From Pseudomonas beijingensis (GTDB lineage Bacteria > Pseudomonadota > Gammaproteobacteria > Pseudomonadales > Pseudomonadaceae): DNA of 64,000 nt. Both the position numbers and the translations under genes were made by a program. The notes under the pieces were generated by a model. It worked only from the letters and a program-made list of their open reading frames with translations, had not been told where the DNA came from and did not search any database. The stretch is taken from NCBI RefSeq assembly GCF_030687295.1, contig NZ_CP117425.1:248001-312000 (forward strand). The letters are read 5' to 3'. Positions within the stretch are counted from its first letter, which is position 1. The number at the start of each line of letters is the position of its first letter. Of the stretch, positions 19,789-28,394 are shown piece after piece.

Positions 19789-19926
19789 GGATGACGGCTC
19801 GGACGAAGGAGAAATTTCCGTTATCTAAGCCGCGAGCAGAGGGGCCCGGCAAACGAAATAAAGTTGCTGGGTCAATCTTAAAAGTCGGGATGTGGAGCGG
19901 AAGGATTTATTTGGGGGAGGAAGACC

Positions 19927-20017
19927 TGTGGGAGCATGGCTTGCCCGCGACGAACGATAACGCGGTTCGGCTGTTAAACCTCGGCGCGCCCATCGCGGGC
20001 AAGCCATGCTCCCACAG
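19927..20017. repeat. REP pair, family II
   Basis: Ends read TGTGGGAGCATGGCTTGCCC and the inverse. The core AGCA(A/T)GGCTTGCCCGCGA differs from family I and recurs at 33209 and 43374. This is the only feature between the aminotransferase start and the HopJ-like gene. Confidence 0.88.
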
Positions 20018-20060
20018 ATGAATTCCCTCGCCACAAAAGAGGGTTGCAAGAGTCTGTGGA

Positions 20061-20399
20061 TCAGCGCCGTTGCAGTGGCGGTGCCTCGAACTTCACACCT
20101 GCCAGCCCATGGATCATCAGCGCACGGATATTGCCGTGATCACTGCCTTCGGGCGTGGCCAGCACCGAACGGTAATGTTCGCCAAATGCCAGCAGCGCTT
20201 CTTCATCGCTCAAGCCTTCGAGCAGCGCCAGGCCCAGGGTCTTGCACGAACCTTCGTTCTGCCCGGCGGCGTTTTCCACGCCGCCGTTGTTGAAGGCCTG
20301 GGGCTGGTAGTCGTAGCCGGCGGCGATAAAGGCCAGGGTGTCGGCGAAGGCATGTTCACCGCTCTTGAGGCGGGTACGCAGGGTAGCAAGATCAAGCAT
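20061..20399 (-). CDS. HopJ type III effector-like small protein
   Basis: 112 residues (MLDLATLRTRLKSGEHAFADTLAFI...). It matches the HopJ family name used in databases, but such proteins are chromosomal and widespread outside pathogens, so secretion is doubtful. It overlaps the upstream DUF1244 gene by 8 bases and is the last gene of the monapterin operon. No signal peptide or membrane span. Function unknown. GC and codon use look like neighbours. Confidence 0.82.
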   Translation of the reverse strand: MLDLATLRTRLKSGEHAFADTLAFIAAGYDYQPQAFNNGGVENAAGQNEGSCKTLGLALLEGLSDEEALLAFGEHYRSVLATPEGSDHGNIRALMIHGLAGVKFEAPPLQRR

Positions 20400-20688
20400 C
20401 GGGTTTTCCTTTGGCGAACGCCGCCTGTTGTTCGGCGCTGGCTTCTTTCTGGTATTGGGCTTTCCACTCGGCGTACGGCATGCCGTAGACCACTTCGCGG
20501 GCGTCGTCGAGGCTGACGTCCACCTGGCGTTCATCGGCGGCGGCCTTGTACCACTTGGACAGGCAGTTGCGGCAGAAGCCGGCGAGGTTCATCAGGTCGA
20601 TGTTCTGCACATCCTTGCGGCTGTCCAGGTGGGCAACCAGCCGACGGAAAGCGGCGGCTTCGAGTTCGAGGCGTTGTTGGTCGTTCAT
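20392..20688 (-). CDS. DUF1244 domain protein
   Basis: 98 residues with FCRNCLSKWYKAAADE, the Cys-x-x-Cys core of DUF1244, a small helical family of unknown function. Located between folX and the HopJ-like gene, in an order I recall from other pseudomonads. A 97-base gap to folX contains a short direct/inverted AAGCTTGAAG-like repeat. Confidence 0.88.
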   Translation of the reverse strand: MNDQQRLELEAAAFRRLVAHLDSRKDVQNIDLMNLAGFCRNCLSKWYKAAADERQVDVSLDDAREVVYGMPYAEWKAQYQKEASAEQQAAFAKGKPDA

Positions 20689-20785
20689 GGTGATCTCTGC
20701 GAGACAGCTTCAAGTTGTAAGTTTCAAGCTGCAAGTGGGTATGCGGTCTTCAGGCTTGAAGCTTACAGCTTGAAGCTTTTAGCGG

Positions 20786-21167
20786 CTACGCAGTAGCCCG
20801 GCTTGCCGCGAGGGTAATCGACACCGACTCGGCAAATCGCAAGGCGTGGGGCTTGTCGACTTCGACTTCGGCGTACAGCACCGACTCGTTGGCCATGACC
20901 AGGTCGAGCAATTCCTGGGTCAGGCGTTCGAGCAGGGCGAAGCGGTTGCTTTCCACGTGGGCGATGATCGCCTTGGTAATGGTGCGGTAGTTAAGCGCAT
21001 GGTCGATGTCGTTGTCGCGCACCGCCTCCTGGGCGGCATAGAGGATGGTCAGGTTGATCAACACATCCTGCTTGTTGAGGATTTCATCCTCGTTGATGCC
21101 AATGAAGGTGCGCAGGCGCAGGTCCTTTGACCTTGATGCGTGCCATGGCTGGCTGAAGTTGTGGCAT
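20786..21167 (-). pseudogene. folX: Dihydroneopterin triphosphate 2'-epimerase, frameshifted
   Basis: ATG 21167 abuts the folE stop (TAAATG). The N-terminus reads [14 protein letters not shown] and then the frame breaks: the next bases AAAGGACCTG should be AAAGACCTG ([12 protein letters not shown]). Removing one base at about 21124-21125 restores an intact FolX (about 126 residues) through [16 protein letters not shown] and the conserved KPHALRFAESVSI end. FolX converts 7,8-dihydroneopterin triphosphate to dihydromonapterin triphosphate. A sequencing error is as likely as a real mutation. Confidence 0.88.
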
Positions 21168-21729
21168 TTACTTGCTCCGTCGAATCAATTGCAGGAACTC
21201 CTGGCGCGTGGTGCTGGAGTCGCGAAAGGCGCCGAGCATCACCGAGGTGTTCATGGTCGAGTTCTGTTTTTCGACACCGCGCATCATCATGCACATGTGC
21301 TGGGCCTCGATCACCACCGCTACGCCAGCGGCCTGGGTGACCTGCTGCACCGCGTCGGCGATTTGCCGGGTCAGGTTCTCCTGGATTTGCAGGCGGCGGG
21401 CGAACATGTCCACCAGCCGGGCGATCTTCGACAGCCCCCAGGACCTTGCCGGTAGGAATATAAGCCACATGGGCCTTGCCGATGAAGGGCAACAGGTGAT
21501 GTTCGCAGAGCGAATAGAGCTCGATGTCGGCGACGATCACCATTTCATCGCTGTCAGAGGCGAACAGCGCGCCATTGACGATCTGCTCGACGCTTTGTTC
21601 ATAGCCATGGCAAAGGTACTGCATGGCCTTGGCGGCACGTACCGGGGTATCGAGCAGACCCTCGCGCTCGGGATTTTCCCCCAGGCCGATGAGGATCTCG
21701 CGGTAGTTCTGGGGCAGGGATAGCGTCAT
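21168..21729 (-). pseudogene. folE: GTP cyclohydrolase I, frameshifted
   Basis: Start [36 protein letters not shown] is textbook FolE. The zinc-site [26 protein letters not shown] is intact, then five Gs at about 21437-21441 replace four and the frame shifts. With one G removed it continues [20 protein letters not shown] to the usual end [12 protein letters not shown], about 186 residues. FolE makes 7,8-dihydroneopterin triphosphate from GTP, the first step for folX and folM. A homopolymer extension is a typical sequencing fault. Confidence 0.9.
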
Positions 21730-21749
21730 GGTGCATCCTCGAAACAAGG

Positions 21750-22460
21750 CTATTTGACGTGCCGCCCGCCGTTGACGGTCAGGGTCGTGCCGGTGACATA
21801 AGGGTTGTCCAGCAGATAACGCAGGCTCTGGTAGATCACTTCGCTGCCGGGTTCGATACCCAATGCGGACTTGGCCAGGGCCTTGGCGCGGTAAGCCGCG
21901 TCGTCTTCGGGATTGAACAGTAGCAGGGCCGGCGCGATGCCGTTGACCTTGATCGCCGGGGCGAACTTGGCCGCGAACGACAGGGTCAGGCTTTCCAGGC
22001 CGGCCTTGGTGGCGCAATAGGCGATATGCCGGGCGCTGCCTTTGCGAGTCACGTCATCGCTGATGTGCACGATATCGGCCGGCGTTGAACGCCGCAGCAA
22101 CTCGGCGCCATGCAGGTTGATCAGGTAAGGCGCCAGCATGTGCACGCCGAACATGGCGTTGAAGGCTGCCGCTTCGTTGCCAGGCGCCTCGGTCATCCAG
22201 GCCGAGGCATTGTGCACGATGGCTCGCAGCCGGTCGGTGTGCTGCTTGAGTTGTTCGATAAAGGCCAGGATCCCCGTTTCGCTGGAGAAGTCGGCGAATA
22301 GCACCACCGCTCCCAGGTCCCGCAACGTTTGCACGCCGGGGCGTTCGGTGCGATAGGTCGCGATCACCGGGTGCCCGTCCTCCAGCAAGCGCCGGGCGCA
22401 ATGCAGGCCGACGCGCTGGGCTGCACCAGTGATCAGGATCGGAGCGGTGGCGCTGGACAT
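21750..22460 (-). CDS. folM: Dihydromonapterin reductase
   Basis: 236 residues, short-chain dehydrogenase fold. NADPH-binding TGAAQRVG (about 12-19), Asn of HNASAW, and the catalytic YCATKAG (Tyr-x-x-x-Lys) are present. The TGxxxRxG form is characteristic of FolM/pteridine reductases. It reduces dihydromonapterin to tetrahydromonapterin, the cofactor of phenylalanine hydroxylase in Pseudomonas. First gene of folM-folE-folX-DUF1244-HopJ, with folE starting 20 bases after its stop. Confidence 0.92.
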   Translation of the reverse strand: MSSATAPILITGAAQRVGLHCARRLLEDGHPVIATYRTERPGVQTLRDLGAVVLFADFSSETGILAFIEQLKQHTDRLRAIVHNASAWMTEAPGNEAAAFNAMFGVHMLAPYLINLHGAELLRRSTPADIVHISDDVTRKGSARHIAYCATKAGLESLTLSFAAKFAPAIKVNGIAPALLLFNPEDDAAYRAKALAKSALGIEPGSEVIYQSLRYLLDNPYVTGTTLTVNGGRHVK

Positions 22461-22556
22461 AGGACGGCTCGGTTCGCGGCAAGAGCAAAACTATAACAGC
22501 GACACGGGGCGCGTCCTATGTACAAAGGTCAATCCAGCAACGACTCAACTGCCCCC

Positions 22557-22646
22557 AGTGGGAGCGAGCTTGCTCGCGATGACGGTATGTCAGTCAGCAT
22601 CAATGTCGGCTGAACTGACGCTATCGCGAGCAAGCTCGCTCCCACC
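22557..22646. repeat. REP pair, family I, inverted
   Basis: Forward core at 22557 and reverse core ending 22646, upstream of folM and downstream of the ABM gene. Confidence 0.88.
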
Positions 22647-22706
22647 GGTTTTTTGTCGTCCATGGATCCGGGGCTCCCACAGGAATCACTGTGTAGGCGG
22701 GTGGCA

Positions 22707-23267
22707 TCAATGATTCTGCGTAGCCGGCAATGCCCGCTGCGGCGCGCCGTTGAGCCAGTTCGCCAGCAGATGGGTCGACATCGGGATAAACAGGTAGACC
22801 ATCAGCGGCGTCAGGATGACGGTGCTGATAAGCACACGGCTCAACAGGCCCAGTTCGCCCAGCAGCGGGCCTAGCAGGAAATTGAACAACAGCGACACGG
22901 GAAAGAACGCCAGCCAGATGGCCACGGCCTGTTTCCAGCGTGGTGGGCGCTGGCCGACCGCGCCGAACCAGCCATCGATGCCACGCACCCGATGTTCGGA
23001 GGGATGGGCGAACAGGTCGCTGCCCCGTCCCAGCCAGGCCGTGCGTGAAGCGGAGTGTTCCCAGGCGTGCAGCGTCTGCTCGTCGGCAAAACGGAAGATG
23101 ATCTGGAATTCATCGTCCTGGGGCGGTGGTGCGAGCACGCCGGAACCCAGGTAGCCGGGGAAGTCAGTTGCCAGTCGTTCGCCTTCGCGCAACCAGGCGA
23201 TCAGATCCTGATAGCGTCCATTGGCGACGCGGCGGGCAACCATCAGGGTGACGGGTGAGGTAGACAT
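22707..23267 (-). CDS. Antibiotic-biosynthesis-monooxygenase-domain membrane protein
   Basis: 186 residues from ATG 23267 (GGAGATACATA upstream). Residues about 5-95 form an ABM (ferredoxin-like) domain with FADEQTLHAWEHSASR; about 115-170 hold two or three membrane spans (AVAIWLAFFPVSLLFNFLLGPLL, VLISTVILTPLMVYLFIPM). The role of such tethered ABM proteins is not known. Divergent from the MerR-like regulator, which may control it; the 219-base gap contains the palindrome GTCATGAC near 23425. Confidence 0.85.
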   Translation of the reverse strand: MSTSPVTLMVARRVANGRYQDLIAWLREGERLATDFPGYLGSGVLAPPPQDDEFQIIFRFADEQTLHAWEHSASRTAWLGRGSDLFAHPSEHRVRGIDGWFGAVGQRPPRWKQAVAIWLAFFPVSLLFNFLLGPLLGELGLLSRVLISTVILTPLMVYLFIPMSTHLLANWLNGAPQRALPATQNH

Positions 23268-23486
23268 TATGTATCTCCGTAAGACAAGCGCAGCACTCCG
23301 GGTAGGAGATTCGCGGGGGACGCCCCGGGATGGTGGGTAGCGTCTGGTCGCCAAAAAACAGGCAAGGATTATTCCCGATTGCGCAAAAAACAACAAAACC
23401 GCGCATCGACTACGTTTGTTCTTGTCATGACGTGTCTTGGAGGAGGACACTGGGATCCAATTTGCCAGCCGGAATTGTCTGCCAAA

Positions 23487-24446
23487 ATGAGTGTAATCAC
23501 AGAGGATGGCTTTGTTTTCCAGGCATCAGGTGCCTTGAAGCGGGAAGACTTGTTTCCCATCCGCGAAGTCGCGCGCATGACCGGCGTGAATCCCGTGACC
23601 CTGCGTGCATGGGAGCGACGCTACGGTCTGATCCAGCCCACCCGCACCGAAAGCGGGCATCGCCTGTACTCGTTGAGCGATATCGAAAAGGTTCGCAGCA
23701 TCTTGGCCTGGATAGAGCGCGGGGTAGCCGTGAGCAAAGTGGGAAAGATCCTGGCGAAGACCGAGTCGGTGCAACCGGTCTCCACGCTGATTTCATCGGA
23801 TCTGGTCATGGCCGATCACGCCCGGTGGCAGCAACAAGTGGCGGACGCGGTTGGCAACTTTGACGATGTGGAACTGGATCGCGTCTACGGGCAGGTTTTT
23901 TCCACCTACAGCGTGCCGATCGTGTTCCAGGACATCCTGATGCCGCTTTGGCGACGAATGCTGCATCGCCAGCCAGAGTTCGGGCAGATCAGTGAATGGG
24001 TGTTTTTGGATGGGTTCCTGCGTTCGCGCATCATCCAGCGGCTGTTGCTCAAGCGCGAAGGCCAGTCGCCGCGAGTCTTGGTCTGCGCCCTTGCCGGCCA
24101 ATGCCGTGAACTGGAGTTGCTGGTCACGGCGCTGTTTCTATCCAAGGCGGACGTGGGCGTCAGGGCGCTGTCGATCGGCCTGCCGTTCAACGAGCTGGCC
24201 CTGGTGTGCCAGAAGATCCAGCCGCTGGCATTGGTGCTGGTTTCCAATCATGCGCCGCTCCCGGACTTGCCCAAGCGCCTGGGCAAATTGGCGATGAGCC
24301 TGGATTGTCCGTTGATGCTGGCCGGTGATGCATCCGATCTGGCGCAGGAAAGCCTGGCTGGCTCGTCAATCGGTTGCCTGGGTAATGAAGGAACGGTGAT
24401 GCGCCAGCGCCTGCGTCAATTTCTGGAAGGCAACCTCGATACCTGA
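23487..24446 (+). CDS. MerR-family regulator, MlrA/LitR-like
   Basis: 319 residues. Residues about 20-90 are a MerR winged helix (FPIREVARMTGVNPVTLRAWERRYGLIQPTRTESGHRLY), closest in style to MlrA/CarH/LitR. The rest resembles the cobalamin-binding-like C-terminal half, but I do not see the ExHxxG B12-ligand motif, so B12 binding is unlikely. In P. putida, class II LitR regulators of this kind mediate light responses without a B12 domain. The presence of a LOV gene 0.7 kb downstream fits that. An upstream in-frame start at 23379 is rejected because the family begins near MSVITEDG. Confidence 0.85.
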   Translation: MSVITEDGFVFQASGALKREDLFPIREVARMTGVNPVTLRAWERRYGLIQPTRTESGHRLYSLSDIEKVRSILAWIERGVAVSKVGKILAKTESVQPVSTLISSDLVMADHARWQQQVADAVGNFDDVELDRVYGQVFSTYSVPIVFQDILMPLWRRMLHRQPEFGQISEWVFLDGFLRSRIIQRLLLKREGQSPRVLVCALAGQCRELELLVTALFLSKADVGVRALSIGLPFNELALVCQKIQPLALVLVSNHAPLPDLPKRLGKLAMSLDCPLMLAGDASDLAQESLAGSSIGCLGNEGTVMRQRLRQFLEGNLDT

Positions 24447-24470
24447 GGGAGCATCCTGCGAAACAGGATA

Positions 24471-25076
24471 TTAGAGATGCATGGTGGGATGGGTCAGGCG
24501 ATGTTGCTGCAGGATGTACTGGCGCAGGCGCTCGGTCTCGTCCTGGTCATTCTGGTTCAGGTGATAGGCAAGCCATCCTCGATCGGTTTCCCGTTCGAAG
24601 GTGCCTCGCAACGAAATTCTCTCGTAGCCTGACGGGCTGAACCACAAGGCAAACTGCTTCGGTGGCTTGGTGCGGCTGCGGTTTTCCAGCAATACGCCCT
24701 TGCAGGACACTTCGTGGACCCACAGCGGTCCCGGCTGGCCCTTGATATTTTCCAGCGCCACCGGCTCGTCGAGCGTCAGGCGCCACGGGCGGATCTTCGG
24801 TCCGTCCTCGTAGATGCTTGGCACACCCAGGCGCAGGTGCATCGCATGGAATTCGTCTTCCACCAGATGCAGCGGAAAGGTCATTTGCTGGTTTTCGAAA
24901 TTGGCTTGGAGCGTGACCTGCTCATTCGCCGCCAGGCGCGTCAGCAAGTCACGGATCTGCGACCCACCGTTGACCAGCAAGCTCGACGTGACATCCCGCT
25001 CGTTCAACTGCGGGTTGTGTTGCATGGTCCGGATGAAATCCAGTTCATCCTGCGTCAGGAGGGCATCGCGCTGCAT
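24471..25076 (-). CDS. PilZ-domain-like protein (YcgR-type architecture)
   Basis: 201 residues. The N-terminal half (about 1-95) resembles the YcgR N-domain; the C-terminal half has VHEVSCKGVLLENRSR, which fits the (D/N)xSxxG part of a PilZ domain with Glu in the first place. The upstream arginine motif is degenerate (KIRPWR). If it binds cyclic di-GMP it would do so weakly, and a structural role is possible. It is co-oriented with the LOV gene, 54 bases downstream of its stop, so they may share a transcript. Confidence 0.72.
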   Translation of the reverse strand: MQRDALLTQDELDFIRTMQHNPQLNERDVTSSLLVNGGSQIRDLLTRLAANEQVTLQANFENQQMTFPLHLVEDEFHAMHLRLGVPSIYEDGPKIRPWRLTLDEPVALENIKGQPGPLWVHEVSCKGVLLENRSRTKPPKQFALWFSPSGYERISLRGTFERETDRGWLAYHLNQNDQDETERLRQYILQQHRLTHPTMHL

Positions 25077-25130
25077 GGTCGGCTCGAAATGATAATTTAC
25101 ATTTTCACTGGTGATTGTAGTGACTGACCA

Positions 25131-25604
25131 TTAATTCGTGGTTTTGTTTGTGCCGTTCGTCGCTTCAAGCCGGGCAATCGTTTCTCGGGCTTCGGCCAAC
25201 TCCTTTTCCAACTGGGCGACACGTTGTTGAGCCTTGACCTGAGTCGTGACGTCTTTTTGCACGCCCACGAAATAGGTGTGCCCGTCAGCCTGGTTTTTTA
25301 CCGTGGATAAGGACAGCTCATTCCAGAACGGCGTGCCGTCCTTGCGATAGTTGCGCAGCACCTCACGACAGACACCGCCTTCTCTCAAGGCCTTGCGAAT
25401 GGGCTCCAGGGAAGGTTGGTCCCGATCACCCGACTGCAGGAAACGGCAATCCTGATAAAGGATTTCGTCGCGGTGATAACCGGTCAAGCGTTCGAAGGCC
25501 GGGTTCACGTAGATCAGGATGTTGTCTTCGCCTTCTTTTTCAGCGATGACAATCCCATCGTTGGAAGCATTGATGACCAGTTGCATCAGTTGAGCGTTGA
25601 TCAT
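25131..25604 (-). CDS. Short LOV (PAS-type) blue-light photoreceptor
   Basis: 157 residues from MINAQLMQLVINASNDGIVIAE. The photoactive cysteine is in YQDCRFLQSGDRDQ (normally xNCRFLQ), and downstream NPAFERLTGY, LRNYRKDGTPFWNELS and TYFVGVQKDVT are flavin-pocket motifs. The C-terminal tail (about 130-157) is a coiled coil (RVAQLEKELAEARETIARLEA). It closely resembles the P. putida short-LOV proteins PpSB1 and PpSB2, which have no effector domain. It probably signals by protein contact, possibly with the nearby MerR-like regulator. Confidence 0.92.
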   Translation of the reverse strand: MINAQLMQLVINASNDGIVIAEKEGEDNILIYVNPAFERLTGYHRDEILYQDCRFLQSGDRDQPSLEPIRKALREGGVCREVLRNYRKDGTPFWNELSLSTVKNQADGHTYFVGVQKDVTTQVKAQQRVAQLEKELAEARETIARLEATNGTNKTTN

Positions 25605-25757
25605 GGGAAGAGCCCTTTTGAACATCCCTGTTGAAGCCGCATTCTAGAAGAAATCGAAGGGATGTCTACTGGCCACTACTGCCGTTGAGAGCCATTCGCA
25701 GCCTGGCAGGTGCAACTGTTACTATCCCGGCTCTTTTTCAGGTTCAGGATCAGATTG

Positions 25758-26213
25758 ATGAAAGTCGCCATTCTTTCCGGCTCAGTGTATGGCACCGCCG
25801 AAGAAGTCGCCCGGCATGCTGCCAAACTGCTTCGCGACGCGGGCTTCGATGCCTGGCACAACCCTCGTGCGACCCTGGCGGATGTCCAGGCATTTGCGCC
25901 AGAAGCCTTGTTGGCGGTGACTTCCACCACCGGCATGGGAGAGTTGCCAGACAGTTTGATGCCGTTGTATTCGACCATTCGCGACCAATTGCCAGGGTTC
26001 TTTCGCGGCTTGCCCGGCGCGGTGATCGGCCTGGGCGACGCCAGCTACGGGGATACTTTCTGCGCCGGCGGCGAGCAGATGGGCGAGCTGTTCGCCGAAC
26101 TGGGCGTGCGCGAGGTGCTGCCGATGCTGCGCCTGGATGCCAGCGAAAGCGTCACCCCGGAAACCGACGCCGAGCCGTGGCTGGCTGAATTGATCGACAC
26201 GTTGCGCCCCTGA
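25758..26213 (+). CDS. Flavodoxin (MioC-like)
   Basis: 151 residues. FMN phosphate loop SGSVYGTAEEVA (about 7-18), TSTTGMGELPDS and GLGDASYGDTFCAGGE are all flavodoxin signatures. It carries electrons as FMN semiquinone/hydroquinone. It sits close to the pterin operon in the same order as in P. aeruginosa, as I recall. Upstream TATCCCGGCTC region offers no special operator. Single gene, ending 140 bases before the aldolase. Confidence 0.93.
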   Translation: MKVAILSGSVYGTAEEVARHAAKLLRDAGFDAWHNPRATLADVQAFAPEALLAVTSTTGMGELPDSLMPLYSTIRDQLPGFFRGLPGAVIGLGDASYGDTFCAGGEQMGELFAELGVREVLPMLRLDASESVTPETDAEPWLAELIDTLRP

Positions 26214-26353
26214 AGCGATTGTGGTGACTCGTTTGGCCAGTAAGCTGGCTGCCAATGCAACTACCGCCTCTGGAAGACCTGACTAGACTGATTTTCTTGC
26301 GTAAGACGTTTTGATGACAAGACTCCTATAAGAAGAAACCAGAGGTCAGAGCC

Positions 26354-27136
26354 GTGAGCGTAGCGCCCGTCCAAACGACACTCAGTATCCAGGAACAGGT
26401 CAGTGCGGCCGAATGGCAAACCCGGGTGGACCTTGCCGCCTGTTATCGGCTTGTCGCGCTGCACGGCTGGGATGACCTGATCTTCACCCATATCTCCGCG
26501 AAGGTCCCCGGCACCGAGGATTTCTTGATCAACCCGTTCGGGTTGATGTTCCATGAAGTCACCGCCTCGAGCCTGGTCAAGGTCGACCAGGCCGGCAACA
26601 AGTTGATGGACAGCCCCTACGAGATCAACCCGGCCGGCTACACCATCCACAGTGCGGTGCATGAGGTGCGCCATGATGTGGCGTGTGTGCTGCACACCCA
26701 CACCGCCGCCGGCGTCGCGGTATCGGCGCAGAAGCAAGGTGTGTTGCCGATCAGCCAGCAAGCGCTGTTCGTGCTGTCGAGCCTGGGCTATCACGCTTAC
26801 GAAGGGGTGGCCTTGAATCACGAAGAGAAAGCGCGCCTGCAGGCCGACCTGGGGGAAAGCAATTTCCTGATGCTGCACAACCATGGCTTGCTGACCTGCG
26901 GCGGCACCATCGCCGATACCTTCCTGATGATGTTCACCTTTCAACGAGCTTGTGACATCCAGGTCCTGGCCCAGAATGGTGGAGCCGAATTGATAGCCAT
27001 CGAGCCGCAGATTCTGGCCGGCGCCCGGGCGATGATCGCCGGGGTGACCAAAAGCGCCCAAGGCATGGGCGGCGCGTTGGCCTGGCCGGCGTTGCTGCGC
27101 AAGCTCGATCAACACGACACCGGGTATAGAAGTTGA
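26354..27136 (+). CDS. Class II aldolase/adducin family protein
   Basis: 260 residues starting at GTG 26354 behind AGAGGTCAGAG. The zinc ligands HTHTAAG (about 113-119) and LMLHNHGLL (His near 175) are visible, as in fuculose-phosphate aldolase. The catalytic Glu of the sugar aldolases is not obvious to me. The reaction could be retro-aldol cleavage or decarboxylation. Overlaps the next gene by one base (TGATG), so co-expressed with the epoxide-hydrolase-like enzyme. Substrate unknown. Confidence 0.88.
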   Translation: MSVAPVQTTLSIQEQVSAAEWQTRVDLAACYRLVALHGWDDLIFTHISAKVPGTEDFLINPFGLMFHEVTASSLVKVDQAGNKLMDSPYEINPAGYTIHSAVHEVRHDVACVLHTHTAAGVAVSAQKQGVLPISQQALFVLSSLGYHAYEGVALNHEEKARLQADLGESNFLMLHNHGLLTCGGTIADTFLMMFTFQRACDIQVLAQNGGAELIAIEPQILAGARAMIAGVTKSAQGMGGALAWPALLRKLDQHDTGYRS

Positions 27137-28038
27137 TGCCCCTGGCCCAGATTCCCCTGCGTATCTGGCGCCAGCGCAGCCAGACCTTCCTGTTCCGTGG
27201 CCATGCCATCCATTATTGGACGGCGGGCCAGGGCGAGCCGCTGCTGCTGATCCATGGTTTTCCCACTGCCAGTTGGGATTGGCATCACCTGTGGCAACCC
27301 TTGGCGCAACGCTATCGGGTGATCGCGTGCGACATGCTCGGTTTCGGCGATTCCGCCAAACCGGCGGATCACGTCTACAGCCTGCTGGAGCAGGCCGATC
27401 TGCAACAGGCCTTGCTGGCGCACCTGAATGTGAAGAGCGCGGTGCATGTGCTGGCCCATGATTATGGCGACAGCGTGGCCCAGGAGCTGCTTGCGCGGCA
27501 TTACGAAGCACGCATCCATCTCGACAGCTGTGTCTTTCTCAATGGTGGACTGTTCCCCGAAACCCACCGTCCGGTATGGGCCCAGAAACTCTTGTTAAGC
27601 CCCCTGGGCTGGCTGCTGGGGCGGATGTTCTGCCGGGAAAGCCTGGCCTGCAGCTTTCGGAAGATTTTCGGCCCCAGGACCGGTCCTACCGAAAGTGAGC
27701 TGGATGACTTCTGGAGCCTGGTGGAGACCCATCACGGTCCGCGGATCATGCACAAACTCATCGGCTATATTCCCGAACGCCGTGTGCAGCGTGATCGCTG
27801 GGTGCAGGCGATGCAGCGCGGCGACGTGCCGTTGCGGGTGATCGACGGCGCGGTCGATCCGATTTCCGGTGAGCACATGGTGGCGCGCTACGAGGCGCTG
27901 ATCCCGAACCCGGACACGGTATTGCTGCCCGACATCGGTCATTACCCGCACACCGAGGCACCGGTGCAGGTGCTCAAGCATTACCAGGCGTTTCGCGAAG
28001 CCATCGCCGCGCCGCACAGACAAATGGCCTGCTCCTGA
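27136..28038 (+). CDS. Alpha/beta hydrolase, epoxide hydrolase / haloalkane dehalogenase type
   Basis: 300 residues from ATG 27136. Oxyanion-hole LIHGFPTASWDWH, nucleophile elbow HDYGDSVAQ (Asp nucleophile, not Ser), cap domain about 140-210, acid in VIDGAVDPISGEH, and catalytic His in DIGHYPHTEAP. An Asp nucleophile points to epoxide hydrolase or dehalogenase chemistry. Translationally coupled to the aldolase gene; together they suggest breakdown of a compound that yields an aldehyde or diol. Confidence 0.88.
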   Translation: MPLAQIPLRIWRQRSQTFLFRGHAIHYWTAGQGEPLLLIHGFPTASWDWHHLWQPLAQRYRVIACDMLGFGDSAKPADHVYSLLEQADLQQALLAHLNVKSAVHVLAHDYGDSVAQELLARHYEARIHLDSCVFLNGGLFPETHRPVWAQKLLLSPLGWLLGRMFCRESLACSFRKIFGPRTGPTESELDDFWSLVETHHGPRIMHKLIGYIPERRVQRDRWVQAMQRGDVPLRVIDGAVDPISGEHMVARYEALIPNPDTVLLPDIGHYPHTEAPVQVLKHYQAFREAIAAPHRQMACS

Positions 28039-28067
28039 CGACTCGGCACTGCAGAAGCAGATCTGTG

Positions 28068-28227
28068 TGTGGGAGCGAGCTTGCTCGCGATAGCGTCAGC
28101 ACAGCCACCCTGTGTATTGACTGAAAGACCGCTATCGCGAGCAAGCTCGCTCCCACAGTGGATTGATGGTGAATACAGCATTTGTGGACAACAAAAATCA
28201 CCCTGTGGGAGCGAGCTTGCTCGCGAT
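28068..28227. repeat. REP triplet, family I
   Basis: Forward 28068-28091, reverse 28134-28157, forward 28204-28227: three alternating cores. The rest of 28039-28394 includes the promoter region of the SDR gene with no clear operator. Confidence 0.9.
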
Positions 28228-28394
28228 GGCGGTGCATTTGCCAGCAGGAAAATCGAATGCGCCGCCGAGGCTTGAGCGTGCATCATCCCCCCACCTTATC
28301 GCCCACCATTCACTGGCAACCGTGTTGATTGTGACCGGCCGACAGGTGCCGGACACTCGTACCCATTGTCCTATCCGCCTGCTGGAGTTCTGCC

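Noticed and set aside
20061..20399. HopJ-like gene as a true type III effector
   Set aside because: It sits in a housekeeping pterin operon, lacks any secretion-system context here, and the family occurs in non-pathogens.
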